From Eremomyces bilateralis CBS 781.70 (Eukaryota > Ascomycota > Dothideomycetes > Eremomycetales > Eremomycetaceae): DNA of 64,000 nucleotides. Below are positions 46,088 to 56,849 of this stretch, one piece after another. Numbering within the stretch: position 1 is the stretch's first letter; the number at the start of each line of letters is the position of its first letter. The stretch is from the NCBI RefSeq assembly GCF_010015585.1, contig NW_022985067.1, positions 766,808 to 830,807 of the forward strand. The letters are read 5' to 3'. The notes below the pieces were generated by a model. That model had not been told where the DNA came from, ran no database searches, and saw only the letters and a program-made list of their open reading frames with translations. The position numbers and the translations under genes are program-made.

Positions 46088-46906
46088 TCATTCTCCATCA
46101 GGTTGGGATTGTGACTGGGTCGAGGAGGTCACTTTGTCTAACACCGACATCGACTTCTTCATCCGCTCCACAATATCGCTCATGCTCGCCATCATGTCTC
46201 CATTACACCGTGACTTCGCCTCGTCCCAAATGGTCTCGGTCGGGTCTCTTGTCCCCGCCTCGACTGTTGACTCGCCCAGCCCCGTTCCTTGTATCCGCAG
46301 CATCAGGGCAGTTCCTTGACCCAACGACGATTCCTCTTCCTCAAACGTGGGTGCGTTGGTGATGGATGTCGCTGTCACGGCCCAGTCCGGGCTGAGGCTT
46401 TGTACTTCGTCGATGGTCTGTCCGTCGGGCCCTACATCGACCAAAACATACCGCTCTTTGACACCCGGACGAGGGCGCGGTAATGCTGGTACCCGCGATC
46501 GTACCCGCGCCTTGCCTTTCGAATCGGCTTCCGTATCTGAGGGCGGATAGGGCGGTGGTTCGGTGCCTAGCGATCGCATGGCGGCCGCCACAAGGACATC
46601 GTGGTCGTCGTCCGCGAAGATGTAATGAACGGACGGGTGATGGTACTCGCCGCTAGATTCATCTTCGATGAGAGAAAAGAAAGGGTTGAAGTTGGGGGGA
46701 GGAAGCAGTTGGTCGTCGCTTGGTTCGATGTAGTCGTGCGGCGCGGTGGCGTCCTCGACTTCTGGTTCTTCTGGTTCTTCTGGTTCAGCGTGTGGTTCAT
46801 CATGAGTCTCCTCATTCTCTTCCGCAGGTCGCCCTTCTTGCATCTTGGCTGATCGAGCTTTCGGTGATGAGGCCACCGCGTCGGCGGTGTTCTGCCGTGA
46901 GGCCAT
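46088..46906 (-). CDS. Conserved acidic fungal protein of unknown function
   Basis: A single exon of 272 aa. The first ~60 residues are very acidic (runs of Glu-Glu-Pro). A central segment with FNPFFSLIEDESSGEYHHP and VHYIFADDDHD (about residues 72-103) looks like the conserved core, followed by LPRPRPGVKERYVLVDVG and a C-terminal helix (MMASMSDIVERMKKSM). I recognise no characterised domain. The ordered, motif-like core and intact frame make it a real gene; from memory, similar unnamed proteins exist in other Pezizomycotina. No localisation signal is visible. Confidence 0.75.
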   Translation of the reverse strand: MASRQNTADAVASSPKARSAKMQEGRPAEENEETHDEPHAEPEEPEEPEVEDATAPHDYIEPSDDQLLPPPNFNPFFSLIEDESSGEYHHPSVHYIFADDDHDVLVAAAMRSLGTEPPPYPPSDTEADSKGKARVRSRVPALPRPRPGVKERYVLVDVGPDGQTIDEVQSLSPDWAVTATSITNAPTFEEEESSLGQGTALMLRIQGTGLGESTVEAGTRDPTETIWDEAKSRCNGDMMASMSDIVERMKKSMSVLDKVTSSTQSQSQPDGE

Positions 46907-47795
46907 AGTTCTACATATAGGAATTCGAGGACAGCTCCAGGTCTATGATGGGTTCATATTCTATCGAAGATCTGCCTGCGGCCCACAGGTCAAATGACGC
47001 CGAGGTATTCCACACTACCGTAATGAAATGAAATGAAACAACGAACATGCGATGGAGGATCGAGTTTAAATGGGAGTTATAGAGCTGGAAGGCAACGGAA
47101 AATGTCACCGGTCATCAAGCTCCATGAAGCTCACTTGAACCCATGACTCGCGCAGGACCCTTGTGATTCAAATGTGGTGTGATGTTCGATGGAGTACCAG
47201 GAATTATTTCATACATTTGGCACCAACTTCAGGTTGAACCAAATGTCCAGCACAATGAGTGTATGGATTCTATCTTGTATTGTCAGGGACATGGAATTAA
47301 CAGCGATCATTGAGGTCGAAGCCACAATAGCTGCTTTTCTGTGGGCTCTGATCATCCTAATCAACAGACAAAACCGCAACTCAGGCGTCTGTATTAATAT
47401 TGCCGGGACCAGCCACAAGATTCAGTGTCTGGATATCGCTCTCAAATTGTACCCTAACTGTCTCGCCATTCCTCGTGGAAATCAGGGGAAACCCCTGGTT
47501 CGTAGTCGAGATAACAAGCAATAGACCCCAGAACCCCCCATGGTTGTATGCCAACTGCCCAACCTGTCATGACTTTGTCTCTTGTAGGCGATATGCCAAT
47601 TCATGACCAGGATATCCTGCGAAGCAAGGCTGTCATGATGTGCGGCCAGGTTGACGCGTAGGAAGGCCCGTTAAACAGCCTCGCTGGACACGAGGATCGC
47701 GGAACGGTCCCCTTAGTGACACGTCTCGAGTCCGGCAAGCTGATGAAGCCCCAAATTATGATATACTCTTGTGGTCCATTGATAGCACGCTTCTT
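46907..47795. other. Intergenic, nothing recognised
   Basis: Promoter side of the acidic-protein gene and 3' flank of APC11. Short frames at 47189-47606 on both strands show no domain. Confidence 0.45.
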
Positions 47796-48221
47796 TCACC
47801 CTTCTTTCGCTTTCCAGACTATAATATTTGTGGTCAGACCCGCACGGCGTAAAGCTGATATGATAGATCACATACCTTGACGACACATAGGACAACGCTC
47901 TTGGGAGGCTTCTTGTTGAACCCAGGCATATATGCAGTGCTTTATAGATAATCAGTCTCAGAGTCTCCTTAAAACAAGGAATCTGATAATGGCCTCACCA
48001 TATGGAAAGAGTGATTACAGTCGCCCATCACTAGATTGACGGTCAGCAGGCACCAAGCATAAAGGTACCGTAGACTCACAAAGAGGACACTGATCTCCGG
48101 GATATTTACACTTAGAGCAGGTGCTATCATAAGGATTCCTGCATATCCCACAGACATCATCTTCAGGCATATCCCATCTCCATGCCGCCACGGCGTTCCA
48201 CCGCTTGATGGTGACCTTCAT
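47796..48221 (-). CDS. apc11: Anaphase-promoting complex RING subunit APC11
   Basis: Exons 48221-48080, 48030-47999, 47939-47876 and 47818-47796 give 86 aa, the usual size. The start MKVTIKRWNAVAAWRWD is the family signature. The RING-H2 zinc ligands follow in order: CGIC, CSKC, C of QCPL, DCNHSFHMHC, then CPMC, ending RQVWKAKEG. It is the catalytic RING of the APC/C ubiquitin ligase, working with APC2 in the nucleus to drive mitotic exit. Three introns cut this tiny gene; exon 2 is 32 nt and exon 4 only 23 nt, and all three junctions keep frame with good donors. An in-frame upstream ATG at 48245 exists, but MKV is the conserved start. Confidence 0.92.
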
Positions 48222-48514
48222 AATGAAACAAACGCGTTGATACAAATGTTTTTAATCTTTCGTACGCTTGGAAAACCGGGAATAGGATGGGAAATTGGAG
48301 GAGAAAAAAAGGTTGGCTGTTGATGTTGATGTTGATACCCAAACTTTATCACCACCATCAAAGACATGAGACGACTTGAACGTCAATAAAAACCACCCCT
48401 GTCACATTGTTAGTAAACATCGAATTCCCTCACACTTCATGAAGTTCTTTCTTTCCTTCCATGATAGTATCATGAATTGCAAAATTATTGTTCATTTAAT
48501 CGAATCCTATCCTA

Positions 48515-49621
48515 TCACGCGTAACTAGGAACCTCAACGTTCTTCACAACCACCTTATTATCCTTATTGTTTGCATAATTCGCATCAATACTCCCAAACC
48601 GTATCCTCACCCACTCCCCTGCAGTCACCCCCACCGGCGGCAGCGCTCGATTATTATCCCCTTCAATCTGCCCCCTCTCCAAAAGGGGACTCTTCACTGC
48701 CTGCAAGAGCGTGCTATCGTCCGGCCCAGCGAAGTAGATAACCCCGTACCTTGGAATGTCCCTCTGATCCTCCGGCGGCAGGACCACCCGATGGATGGAG
48801 CTCTCGAGATAGCCTCCGGTGAGGAATGACAAGGTGTCGGCGACGTTGACGGTGATGCTTTCTTTGAGCGGCTTTACCCACTTCCACTTCTTCTCCCCGT
48901 ATGGCCGAACCTGCAGCGCTGCGACCGGCTGTCGCATCAGGAGTGTGAAGGTGCCGAAGTCCGTGTGTCCATATACGTTTTGCTCGATGTTATGCTGCTT
49001 CATGATCTCCAGCTCGTCCGGGGTTCGGGGATGATACAGCATGTATCTGAGATGACACTGGGATTGCGACTCGTAATCATGCAGCTTCCACAGCGCTTCT
49101 TCATCGTCGAGTTCCATGATGATCGCGGACAAGATCAGCAGTCGTCGAAGGACGTATGACGCCAAATGTCTCTGGAACTTCTCCGTCTTTTCCGCGTCAT
49201 CGACAAGCGGCTGTGGTCTCAGCCTCTCTTTGTAGAAGTCGTTCCATTTCGGATCATCGTACAGCTCTAGGCTATCGACTAGACCATGCTGCTGCTTGCG
49301 GCTTCCGCGTGGCTTCCACCCAAAGAACCCCTGCTTTGTGGGGTCGACCCGGTATTTCTGTTTCGCCTCACCAGGTAGATCAAAGATATCTTTGGCGCGA
49401 GCGAATTGGTCGTCGACCTCTTCCTCGGATAGGCCGAAGTTGATCACGTAGAAGAAGCCGACGGTGGAGATGGCATGCTTTAGTTGGGATGCGAGCTTCT
49501 TCTTTCCGCCGGGTTCGTCGAATTGAGAAAGGTCAATGGTCACTAGGTCGGCCCACTCGAGATCCGCAGTAGTCTCTGGTATATCTTGATATCGAGTGTA
49601 CTCAGTGGCAGTCATCGTCAT
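48515..49621 (-). CDS. 2-oxoglutarate/Fe(II)-dependent dioxygenase
   Basis: A single exon of 368 aa of the isopenicillin-N-synthase-like superfamily. The N-terminal DIOX_N part (about residues 27-130) has IDLSQFDEP and STVGFFYVINFGL. The iron triad is complete: His219 and Asp221 in YGHTDFGTFTLL and His277 in SSIHRVV, with Arg291 (PRYGVIYF) placed to bind 2-oxoglutarate. The usual third residue of the R-x-S motif is Gly here. Substrate is unknown; such enzymes hydroxylate small molecules. It is the downstream neighbour, same strand, of the ring-cleavage dioxygenase 1 kb away, which hints at but does not prove a joint pathway. A TATATAAG element lies near 49766-49774, about 145 bp upstream. Confidence 0.9.
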   Translation of the reverse strand: MTMTATEYTRYQDIPETTADLEWADLVTIDLSQFDEPGGKKKLASQLKHAISTVGFFYVINFGLSEEEVDDQFARAKDIFDLPGEAKQKYRVDPTKQGFFGWKPRGSRKQQHGLVDSLELYDDPKWNDFYKERLRPQPLVDDAEKTEKFQRHLASYVLRRLLILSAIIMELDDEEALWKLHDYESQSQCHLRYMLYHPRTPDELEIMKQHNIEQNVYGHTDFGTFTLLMRQPVAALQVRPYGEKKWKWVKPLKESITVNVADTLSFLTGGYLESSIHRVVLPPEDQRDIPRYGVIYFAGPDDSTLLQAVKSPLLERGQIEGDNNRALPPVGVTAGEWVRIRFGSIDANYANNKDNKVVVKNVEVPSYA

Positions 49622-50606
49622 GTTGACTGATTTTTAGTTTGATACCCTCCTGTCCTTGTATGGCCGGATGAGGATCACAGAAACCAATGAACTTGGATAT
49701 ATGAACATTGCCTATCTTGTAGCAGTACTAATAAATTTTGACTCCAGAACCATTCCCATTATTCCCTTATATAAACTTGACCTAAGTTTGTCATTGCGCT
49801 TTGTGGTTAGCAAAACGCGGGGATTTATAGAACCCCACCACGGCCATTAGCCGGTTAGCCCCTATTGCTGAAGGAAGCCTCAAGTCCTCGCAACATCTAC
49901 TTCTTACTTCTAGAGGTTAAGATATATCTATCTAGCTGATGCCTTCTGGTACACGGAATATGCTCTGGTATTACGAAGTGCTTCATCAACGTCATAGCCA
50001 CACACGGCGTCACTTGAAAGTCACGCCCTTCTCCTCTTCCTTTCTTGGCGCAGTTTCTGCCAGTGCCCAAGGGACTGGCTGTGGGGGAAAGGCTGGGGTT
50101 GTGGGAATGCGATGTGTCGGGCGGGTTTTGGTTTGTAGAGCCGTTTGGATGTTGAGTTTGGATCCTGGGAGACCGAGATGGGTTTGCTACTATTACTGTG
50201 CTAGGATAGTAGTGACCAGACCTTGGCGTGAACCCCTGGTAGCGGAACCGCGAGACACTGTAACTGGTGGGTACCCGGATATTAAGAATCCGTTATTCGA
50301 GGGAATCAAGAAAGCACTGGTATGGTCGGAAGTGTAAGGTAGACCGGGGGTCAGTCCCCCTCAGTCCGCATAACACAGAAAAGGGGTGTCGCGGTGCATG
50401 TAACCAATGAATGAGGTCATGAATTGTATCGCTAAAATTGTACAATACCAATCTGAACCCTACAGCGGACATGCCGAAATAGTCCGGCTCAGAGACAACT
50501 CCTTCCCATCATGACAGACATCCAAGTCTGTGCTGAGGATCATGATAAATCCGCAATGAAATCCCAACGCCCCACAATCCGACCGTCCGGTCGAACATCC
50601 GTCAAA
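49622..50606. other. Intergenic between two minus-strand oxygenase genes
   Basis: Holds the 2-oxoglutarate oxygenase promoter (TATATAAG near 49770). The plus-strand frame 49939-50337 has no family features. Nothing else seen. Confidence 0.45.
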
Positions 50607-51607
50607 CTATAACCTTGAGACATTGGCGTCCTCGGCGTTGGGGTTCACCACCGGGGCAAGCGTGACGTTGTACTCCAATTCTAGCGTCGCCTTCTCGTCG
50701 CCCTCTAGGGGCACGAAGTCGACGACCAGATCGTCCTTGACGGCGAACACGGAGTCGTCCTCGAGATGGGGGTCTTCTTTGGGGAAGATCTGGGTGGTGA
50801 CAGGCTTGTATCCAGCGTGTGTGACCTATTCCAACGTTAATTCTGGCGTGGAGCACTCATTCGGATCGCAACATACCATGAGATGGATATGCGCCGGCCG
50901 CCACGGCGACCTATCCATAGCTGACAGCAGCTTAAACGCCGGCCCCTCCGTCGGCAGCGAATACGCCGTCGGCTTCAACGCGTAGAAATGATACTCCCCG
51001 TTCTCGTTCGTGCGGAACTTCCCCCTTAGGTTGTTCGGCGACTGATTTTCGGGGTCCTGGAAATCGTACTTCCCGTTCGACGACGCCTGCCAGATGTCGA
51101 ACACGGCGCCGGCAATCGGCTTCTTGGTCTCCAGGTCCAGCACCCGCCCGTGCATCAGCGTCACCTGCCCGTCGTGCGGGTCCTGCATGATGCTGTCGCC
51201 GGGGTTGCGGAAGGGGGCGTGCGGGCTCCAGAAGGGGCCGAGGATGGAGGAGGAGGTGGGGATTTCACCGGATTCGGAGACGTGTCTATGGGCGATTTCG
51301 TCGACGAGGCTGGGGAGGGTTAATTTTCGGATTTGGGCGCATTGAGGCTGTGTGGTGCTTACGATTCAAGTCCGATGACGTCTGATATCCGGTGGGCTTC
51401 ATTTCGCTGTGCGGTGCTGATTTGGCCGATTGTGTTCATGAAATTCACGCCGATCATCCACTCGTCGATCGTGAGCTCCACCTCCCGAGCGAAGTCGTGG
51501 ATGTGTGACATGAGCGATCCGAGGACTTCTCTGGTTCGCGGGTCGGTTTTCGGGCCCATGGCCTCCACCACCATCTTGGTGAAGTTCGGATCGAAACGTT
51601 CAGCCAT
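50607..51607 (-). CDS. Intradiol ring-cleavage dioxygenase (catechol/hydroxyquinol type)
   Basis: Exons 51607-51363, 51309-50877 and 50825-50607 give 298 aa. It has the N-terminal helical dimerisation domain (residues about 12-95) that marks the catechol and hydroxyquinol 1,2-dioxygenase group, then [10 protein letters not shown] and the catalytic beta-barrel. All four non-haem Fe(III) ligands are present with family spacing: Tyr163 (GKYDFQ), Tyr198 (TAYSLP), His222 and His224 (PAHIHLM). The reaction opens a 1,2-dihydroxybenzene between the hydroxyls to a cis,cis-muconate (or maleylacetate from hydroxyquinol). No signal peptide, so intracellular. The last intron (50876-50826) sits just after the ligand motif. 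A TATA-like run (TATATATTAATA) lies about 165 bp upstream in the shared intergenic region. Confidence 0.92.
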
Positions 51608-52568
51608 TGTGAAATAGGGTATCAGTAGATCGGATTTACCGAAAAACGCTTAAGTGGAATGGGGATAGGGTTTGGCACTGGGATGTTATGTGCAAAAGAC
51701 TTTTGATTGCTCGGAGAGTGGATGGAGGAGAGATATCTTGATATCCGACAGAAACTCGGTCTGGCTTCCGGTATTAATATATAAATAAAAGCTCCATTAC
51801 GATACGGTCCCGACAACCAGAGCCTGGAGAAATAGGAGCTAATACCTAGCCTCATCCCCACAATGGGCCAGGGCGTCCGACTACAATTGACGGCAGATCA
51901 ATCGGCTGTTCTCTTATCCGTCCCAATCCGTCCACTAAAACCGTCGATGGTGCTTGGAGGGAGATCCGATTTTGCATGCCGATGAAATAGATCGCATCAT
52001 GGTCAGGCGTTTCCTAGAGCTTTTCTAGATCTGATCCTCCGGAGAAATTTATCGTCGTGCAGTTTCAGGGCGTCGAAGGATACTGGTTGAGAGCTCTCGA
52101 TGCGATCCGATTGGGAATGGGGAGTCGCAAGACGCAAACTCGCAATGGTCGGGAAACGTGGAGAAGGAAATTCGCCACCTTGTGCTCGGAGTGCATCATC
52201 CAAGATTACCGACTACGGGTGCCGCTGTGGTGGGGCATTTCTGCCCCGCGCCGTTCTGGTGATATAGGTACTGACTAGAATGACAGCACGCGACGCGATT
52301 GTGGGGGGGCAATTTCGGTGATGAGCAATGTGCGGAAGTTTGCCGTTTTTAACATCCATGATCCATCCAGGATTTCAGGCGCATCGTGAACACGGCGAAA
52401 TCTCGGGATTGTGGGGTTCTCGGGACCGTGGGGTTGGTAATTGAGCAATTCATTCGGCTGGCGGATCGTAGCAAAGCTTCCATTCTTCCAGAAACTCCGT
52501 GGAAGCGTGCCAATTGCAGGATATTGAGTCCCGTATATCCGCATTCCGTCTCCTAGGACATAGACATC
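51608..52568. promoter_or_regulatory. Shared divergent promoter of ring-cleavage dioxygenase and cyclase
   Basis: 961 bp between two start codons pointing outward. A TATA-like run at about 51771-51789 serves the dioxygenase side. CGG-N5-CCG at 51631-51641 has the form of a Zn2Cys6 regulator half-site pair but lies only 24 bp from the start, so its role is uncertain. Joint control of the two genes is inference. Confidence 0.45.
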
Positions 52569-53817
52569 ATGCTGCACCATCTGATGATAGGGACTTGGAC
52601 CCCTCCAGGGGCCATATTCACAGTCGAATTCGATGATGAGAAATTGACTTTGAAGCTGGTCAAGCGGACTGCTATACCGCAAGATGAGCCCATCTCATGG
52701 ATGACCTTTGACGTGAGTTACACCTCCCTGGAGGATGACGCGCAAGACTAACTAACACAGAAGTATAGCACTCGAAGAAAAATATATACGGCGCATCAAT
52801 GAAGAAATGGTCGAGCTACACCGTGAAGAGTCCGACTGAAATCGAACATTATGCCTCGCATGAGATTGGAGGCCACCGTATGAACCCTTAAATCGCTTGA
52901 TAAGTAGCCCGGATTGACTCCGAAATAGCATCAGCAACGAGCGCAGAGTCCAACACACGAGCGATCTTCCTTCTAGCAGCGCAAAAGCCCCCCTATAATG
53001 TCTACTGCAATCCATTCTACAAGTTCGCTGGCTACGGCAACATCTTTTCCGTCCACAAGTCTGGGGCACTGAAGGAGAACATCCAAGATTACGAGTATTG
53101 CCCCGAGTCCGCGATCCACGGCATGGTTTTCGACAGCTCTGAGAAATACCTATACTCTGCAGATATGTGGGCGAACAAGATTTGGACGCATAAGAAGGAC
53201 CTGGAGACTGGAACCTTGACGACTGTTGGGAGCGTCGATGCCCCTGATCCGGGAGATCACCCGCGGTGGGTGGAGTTACATCCAGACGGGCACTACCTTT
53301 ATGCCTTGATGGAGGGAGGCAATAGGCTGGGAGTGTATCTGATAGACGAGAAGACACACTTGCCCGTGTTCACTCAGATCACATATCCCCTCATTCCACC
53401 AGGTAAACGACCAGACACCATAATCACTCTTCCACCAACCCACTAATGTCCACAGGAATGGGCACCTCCTTCCCCAAAATGTACCGCTCCGACGTCGTTT
53501 TCCTCTCCCACTCCAAAACCTACCTCTTCGCGACCGCCCGCTCCAACTCGCCCTCTCTAACCGGATACATCTCCGTCTTCAAGATCGGACCGACCGGCAA
53601 TATTGAGCGGCAAATCTGCATGAATCCGACGCCGACCAGCGGCGGTCATTCAAATGCCGTGAGCCCCTGCGACTGGAGCGACGAGTGGCTGGCGCTCACG
53701 GATGATGAGAAAGGGTTTGTGGAGATATATCGGTGGAGAGATGAGTTCTTGGGACGGGTGGCGCATTTGGATATTCCGGAGCCGGGGTTCGGGATGAATG
53801 CGATTTGGTACGATTAA
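52569..53817 (+). CDS. Carboxy-cis,cis-muconate cyclase-like beta-propeller
   Basis: Exons 52569-52712, 52769-52877, 52929-53402 and 53456-53817 give 362 aa. The start MLHHLMIGTWTPPGAIFTVEFD and repeats such as HGMVFDSSEKYLYSADMWANKIW, HPRWVELHPDGHYLYALMEG and GGHSNAVSPC are those of the fungal 3-carboxy-cis,cis-muconate lactonizing enzyme, a seven-bladed propeller of ~365 aa (cytosolic; lactonase superfamily). It closes ring-cleaved muconates to a muconolactone. The four exons join in frame with GTGAGT, GTATGA and GTAAAC donors and strong TAACTAAC or TAATG-type branch regions. Its divergent pairing with a ring-cleavage dioxygenase supports the assignment. Whether it prefers carboxylated muconate is not visible. 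Confidence 0.9.
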
Positions 53818-54389
53818 CAGAGCGATAATTGATATCCACTGGCATGTGTCAATCAAGCTGTACTATAACTATAATCATAGACCTGTGTGAATTCTTTGGA
53901 ATATTTATTCCTCGATACATGAATTCCGCCCAAGACGTTTCCCCGATAAATGCCTTCGTTGCTCAAATGGAGCTAGTCCTAACACAGGATAGGGTGTCTC
54001 ACCTTAGCGGCTTAGCTCCAGTCGACATCATCGGTTCAGATTCAGTTGCCGATTTACAACTCCGCCGTGTTTTCCCACGTTTCTTGCCCTCCGACAGATC
54101 CACCTCGATGAGGGCTTGGACCGCTAGAGCTCAAGAGATGCATTTGAATTATCCTTCGGGAGTAATATCGGACATTGCTCCAGCCACGTCACACGTGTTA
54201 ATATTTCCATAATCCACCACTAATTGCAATATGTTGACCTTGCGCTGACAAAGTCTCTATTCGCTTGAACTCAGCCTAGGCGAATATTCCATAATTCTAT
54301 TCTACAATATACCTCTATCCATTGCGTTTAATGTTCTCTAGATACTCATCGGGTGGTTTTATTCGCATCAGACACAATCGGTATTCATC
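53818..54389. other. Intergenic, promoter of the EthD-hydrolase gene
   Basis: A plus-strand frame at 53829-54212 (127 codons) lacks family features and is probably chance. AT-rich sequence before 54390 fits a promoter. Confidence 0.4.
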
Positions 54390-56093
54390 ATGTCTTCCAA
54401 ACCAGGGCTCCTCTATGTAACCATGCAACCTAGCCCCTCTCTTCCCATCGAGCGCTTCCACGACTGGTACAACAACGAACACGGTCCGCTCCGTCTGCGC
54501 CTCCCATTTTTCCGCAACGGATTGCGGTACCGCGCGTCGGATCTGAGTTCCGACCAGCTGGCATCGGCAAAGCGCCCGGAATGGCTGGCGATCTACGATG
54601 TGACAGATACGGAGGAGCTGGGGAAGCCGGTGTATACACGGCTGCGAGACGCGGACGTGAAGACGTCGAGGGAGAAGGAGACGATGAAGCAGATCAAAGT
54701 CGACAGGGAGATCTTAGACTTAGCCGGCGAATGGAAGAGTGAGAGCTTCGAAGAGGTGGAGACGCTCCGTGGCGATGTAGAGACGGAGGGCAACGTTCTC
54801 ATGGTCGTGAGCGTGAAACTCCAGCTTAGCAAAGCGGCCGAGGAACAGGTATTGAACTGGTTCCCCTCAGAACATATTCCGCTCGTCTCCAAGTCTCCCG
54901 GCTGGCGCCGCACCCGTCACTTCGTCACTTCGAGTCTCGACGATCAGCACGTACGAACATTCCTTACACTCCATGAATGGGCGCCATCTAATAGCATTGG
55001 CGGGTCGGAGTTTCGGCAAGCCTCGACCATTGAATGGGTGCAACGGCTCAACAAGGAGACGGCCGCAGATATCAGTATCCGGACGTATAACCTGCATCTC
55101 ATCTTCGGATCCGCACCGAGACACCTTGGTGACATCGCCGAATGGTCCTACAGCAACGACATGACCCGCACATTCCCCCCCACCGACCCAACTAGCCCCT
55201 TCGGCAGCGCCATCGAATCCTACATCACCACCCCCGACGGCGCCGCCCTTCCCTTCCGCCTCGAAGGCTCCCCCTCCCCATCCGCCCCCCTCATCGTCTG
55301 CATCAACTCCATCCTCACCACCTATCCCATCTGGGACTCCTTCGTCTCCTCCTTCTTCGCCCACCCGCCCAACCGCCGCTACCGCATCCTCCGTTACAAC
55401 CCCCGCGGCCGCTCCCAACACACCGGCACCGCTCCCGTTTCCATCGACCTCCTCGCCGCCGATGCCATCACCCTCCTCGACGCCCTGCGCGTGCCCAAGG
55501 CCGCGTGCGTCATCGGCGTGTCGCTGGGCGGGATCACGGCGCTGAACACGGCGCTGAAGCACGCGGGGCGGGTGGAGGCGTTCGTGTCGTGCGATACGAA
55601 TGCGCGGGCGCCGCCGAGCAATGCGGCGGCGTGGGACGAGCGGATCGCGGTCGCGGAGAAGGAGGGGTTGACGGCGGATGGGAAGGCGGTGGTGGGAGAG
55701 CGGCTGGCGGAGATGACGGTGCGGCGGTGGTTTGTGGGGGAGAGTTACGATGGGGGGGCGATGGAGCGGGAGGCGGAGCGGGTGAAGGAGATGGTACGGA
55801 CGAATAGTTTGGAGGGGTTCCGGAGGGGGGTGAGGGCGTTGTATGCGTATGATGTTGGGGGTGAGATGGCAGAGGGGAAGGTGAGGGGGTTGTTTGTGGT
55901 GGGGAAGGGGGATGGGGTGTTACCGGATACGATGAAGAAGATGGCGGACGCGTATCGGTGGAGAGGGGCGGATGGGAAAGAGGGAGGGGTGGAGTTGAAG
56001 GTGGTGGATGGGGCGGGACATTTGCCGATGGTGGAACAGGGCGGTGCGGTGGCCAAACTGGTACAGGAGTTCTTGGCTGAAGTACCGGTATAG
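54390..56093 (+). CDS. EthD-EthD-alpha/beta-hydrolase fusion (enol-lactonase-like)
   Basis: A single exon of 567 aa. Residues 1-120 and 132-240 each look like an EthD/dimeric alpha-beta barrel domain: IERFHDWYNNEHGPLRL in the first, LNWFPSEHIPLVSKSPGW in the second. Residues about 275-565 form an alpha/beta hydrolase of the 3-oxoadipate enol-lactonase type with the full triad: Ser378 (GVSLGG), Asp508 (GKGDGVLP) and His544 (GAGHLPMVEQ). Hydrolases of this type open beta-ketoadipate enol-lactone. The EthD fold includes methylmuconolactone isomerases, so I infer a possible isomerase-hydrolase enzyme acting after the cyclase next door. The lower half of the gene is very G-rich. Codon usage shifts from C-ending to G-ending runs inside the hydrolase, without a frame break. 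Confidence 0.88.
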   Translation: MSSKPGLLYVTMQPSPSLPIERFHDWYNNEHGPLRLRLPFFRNGLRYRASDLSSDQLASAKRPEWLAIYDVTDTEELGKPVYTRLRDADVKTSREKETMKQIKVDREILDLAGEWKSESFEEVETLRGDVETEGNVLMVVSVKLQLSKAAEEQVLNWFPSEHIPLVSKSPGWRRTRHFVTSSLDDQHVRTFLTLHEWAPSNSIGGSEFRQASTIEWVQRLNKETAADISIRTYNLHLIFGSAPRHLGDIAEWSYSNDMTRTFPPTDPTSPFGSAIESYITTPDGAALPFRLEGSPSPSAPLIVCINSILTTYPIWDSFVSSFFAHPPNRRYRILRYNPRGRSQHTGTAPVSIDLLAADAITLLDALRVPKAACVIGVSLGGITALNTALKHAGRVEAFVSCDTNARAPPSNAAAWDERIAVAEKEGLTADGKAVVGERLAEMTVRRWFVGESYDGGAMEREAERVKEMVRTNSLEGFRRGVRALYAYDVGGEMAEGKVRGLFVVGKGDGVLPDTMKKMADAYRWRGADGKEGGVELKVVDGAGHLPMVEQGGAVAKLVQEFLAEVPV

Positions 56094-56849
56094 ATAATAG
56101 CACCTGGAATAAAATAGGCCAGTGGTGCATAAAGGCAACCTTTCTGCCCCAAATCATAACGAACGTAGCTAGCACGTGATCTCTGCCTTCCTAGAATATA
56201 GAATCACACCCTGTAGGATATTTAATCAAGTATTCTTAATCATCATGGGAGGAATAGTTAATCGCTCAAAAACAGCATCTTCGCGATCAGTGCATACTTC
56301 CTAATTAGGAATTCAAACGATACCCTTTTCTCATCTGATCGTCTGATCGTATAGTGATGTTTTGATCCTGATCTCGCGCCACATAACCACCTTGTTTATA
56401 GCACTCACTCTCCGTCTTCCGGAAGTCCTCCGCATCCACGCCACTAAGCTATGAACTCCGTCCCTACTGTGCCGCCTGTGAAGGAAGCGGAATCGAGGAT
56501 GACTATCCGACAGCCCGTCGGATATCCTATACTATGTTAACACCGCGCGATTGATTTAAACGATACGATGTAAACAAACCTCTGCCGTGATATACTGGTT
56601 CTCCCTCCTGAGCGTATCCTGCTTCCGGGACTTCATCGTCTCGCTCTCCGTACGAGGGTTCAAATCCTGCAAATTGAATGTGTTATGGGCATGGCCCATG
56701 GTTGGCATAGGCTGAGAGCCTAAGCCTAATCAAGCCTAGTAGCGTCGAGATGGAACCTCATCAAGATTCCTCTGTCACAGATACCTTTACTCTTTATCTC
56801 AATCTAGAATATCTTTGGCTATGTGTATGTTGTGTGCATCCAGCTACCG
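56094..56849. other. Intergenic, decayed sequence
   Basis: No gene recognised. A T-arm-like GGTTCAAATCC occurs near 56659-56669 but no tRNA fold could be built around it. Confidence 0.4.

Noticed and set aside
49939-50337. 132-codon plus-strand open frame between the two oxygenases
   Set aside because: No domain and unusual composition, and it lies in the promoter of the 2-oxoglutarate oxygenase.
56640-56690. Possible tRNA (T-arm-like GGTTCAAATCC)
   Set aside because: The T stem has a mismatch, and no acceptor stem, D arm or anticodon arm can be built upstream.
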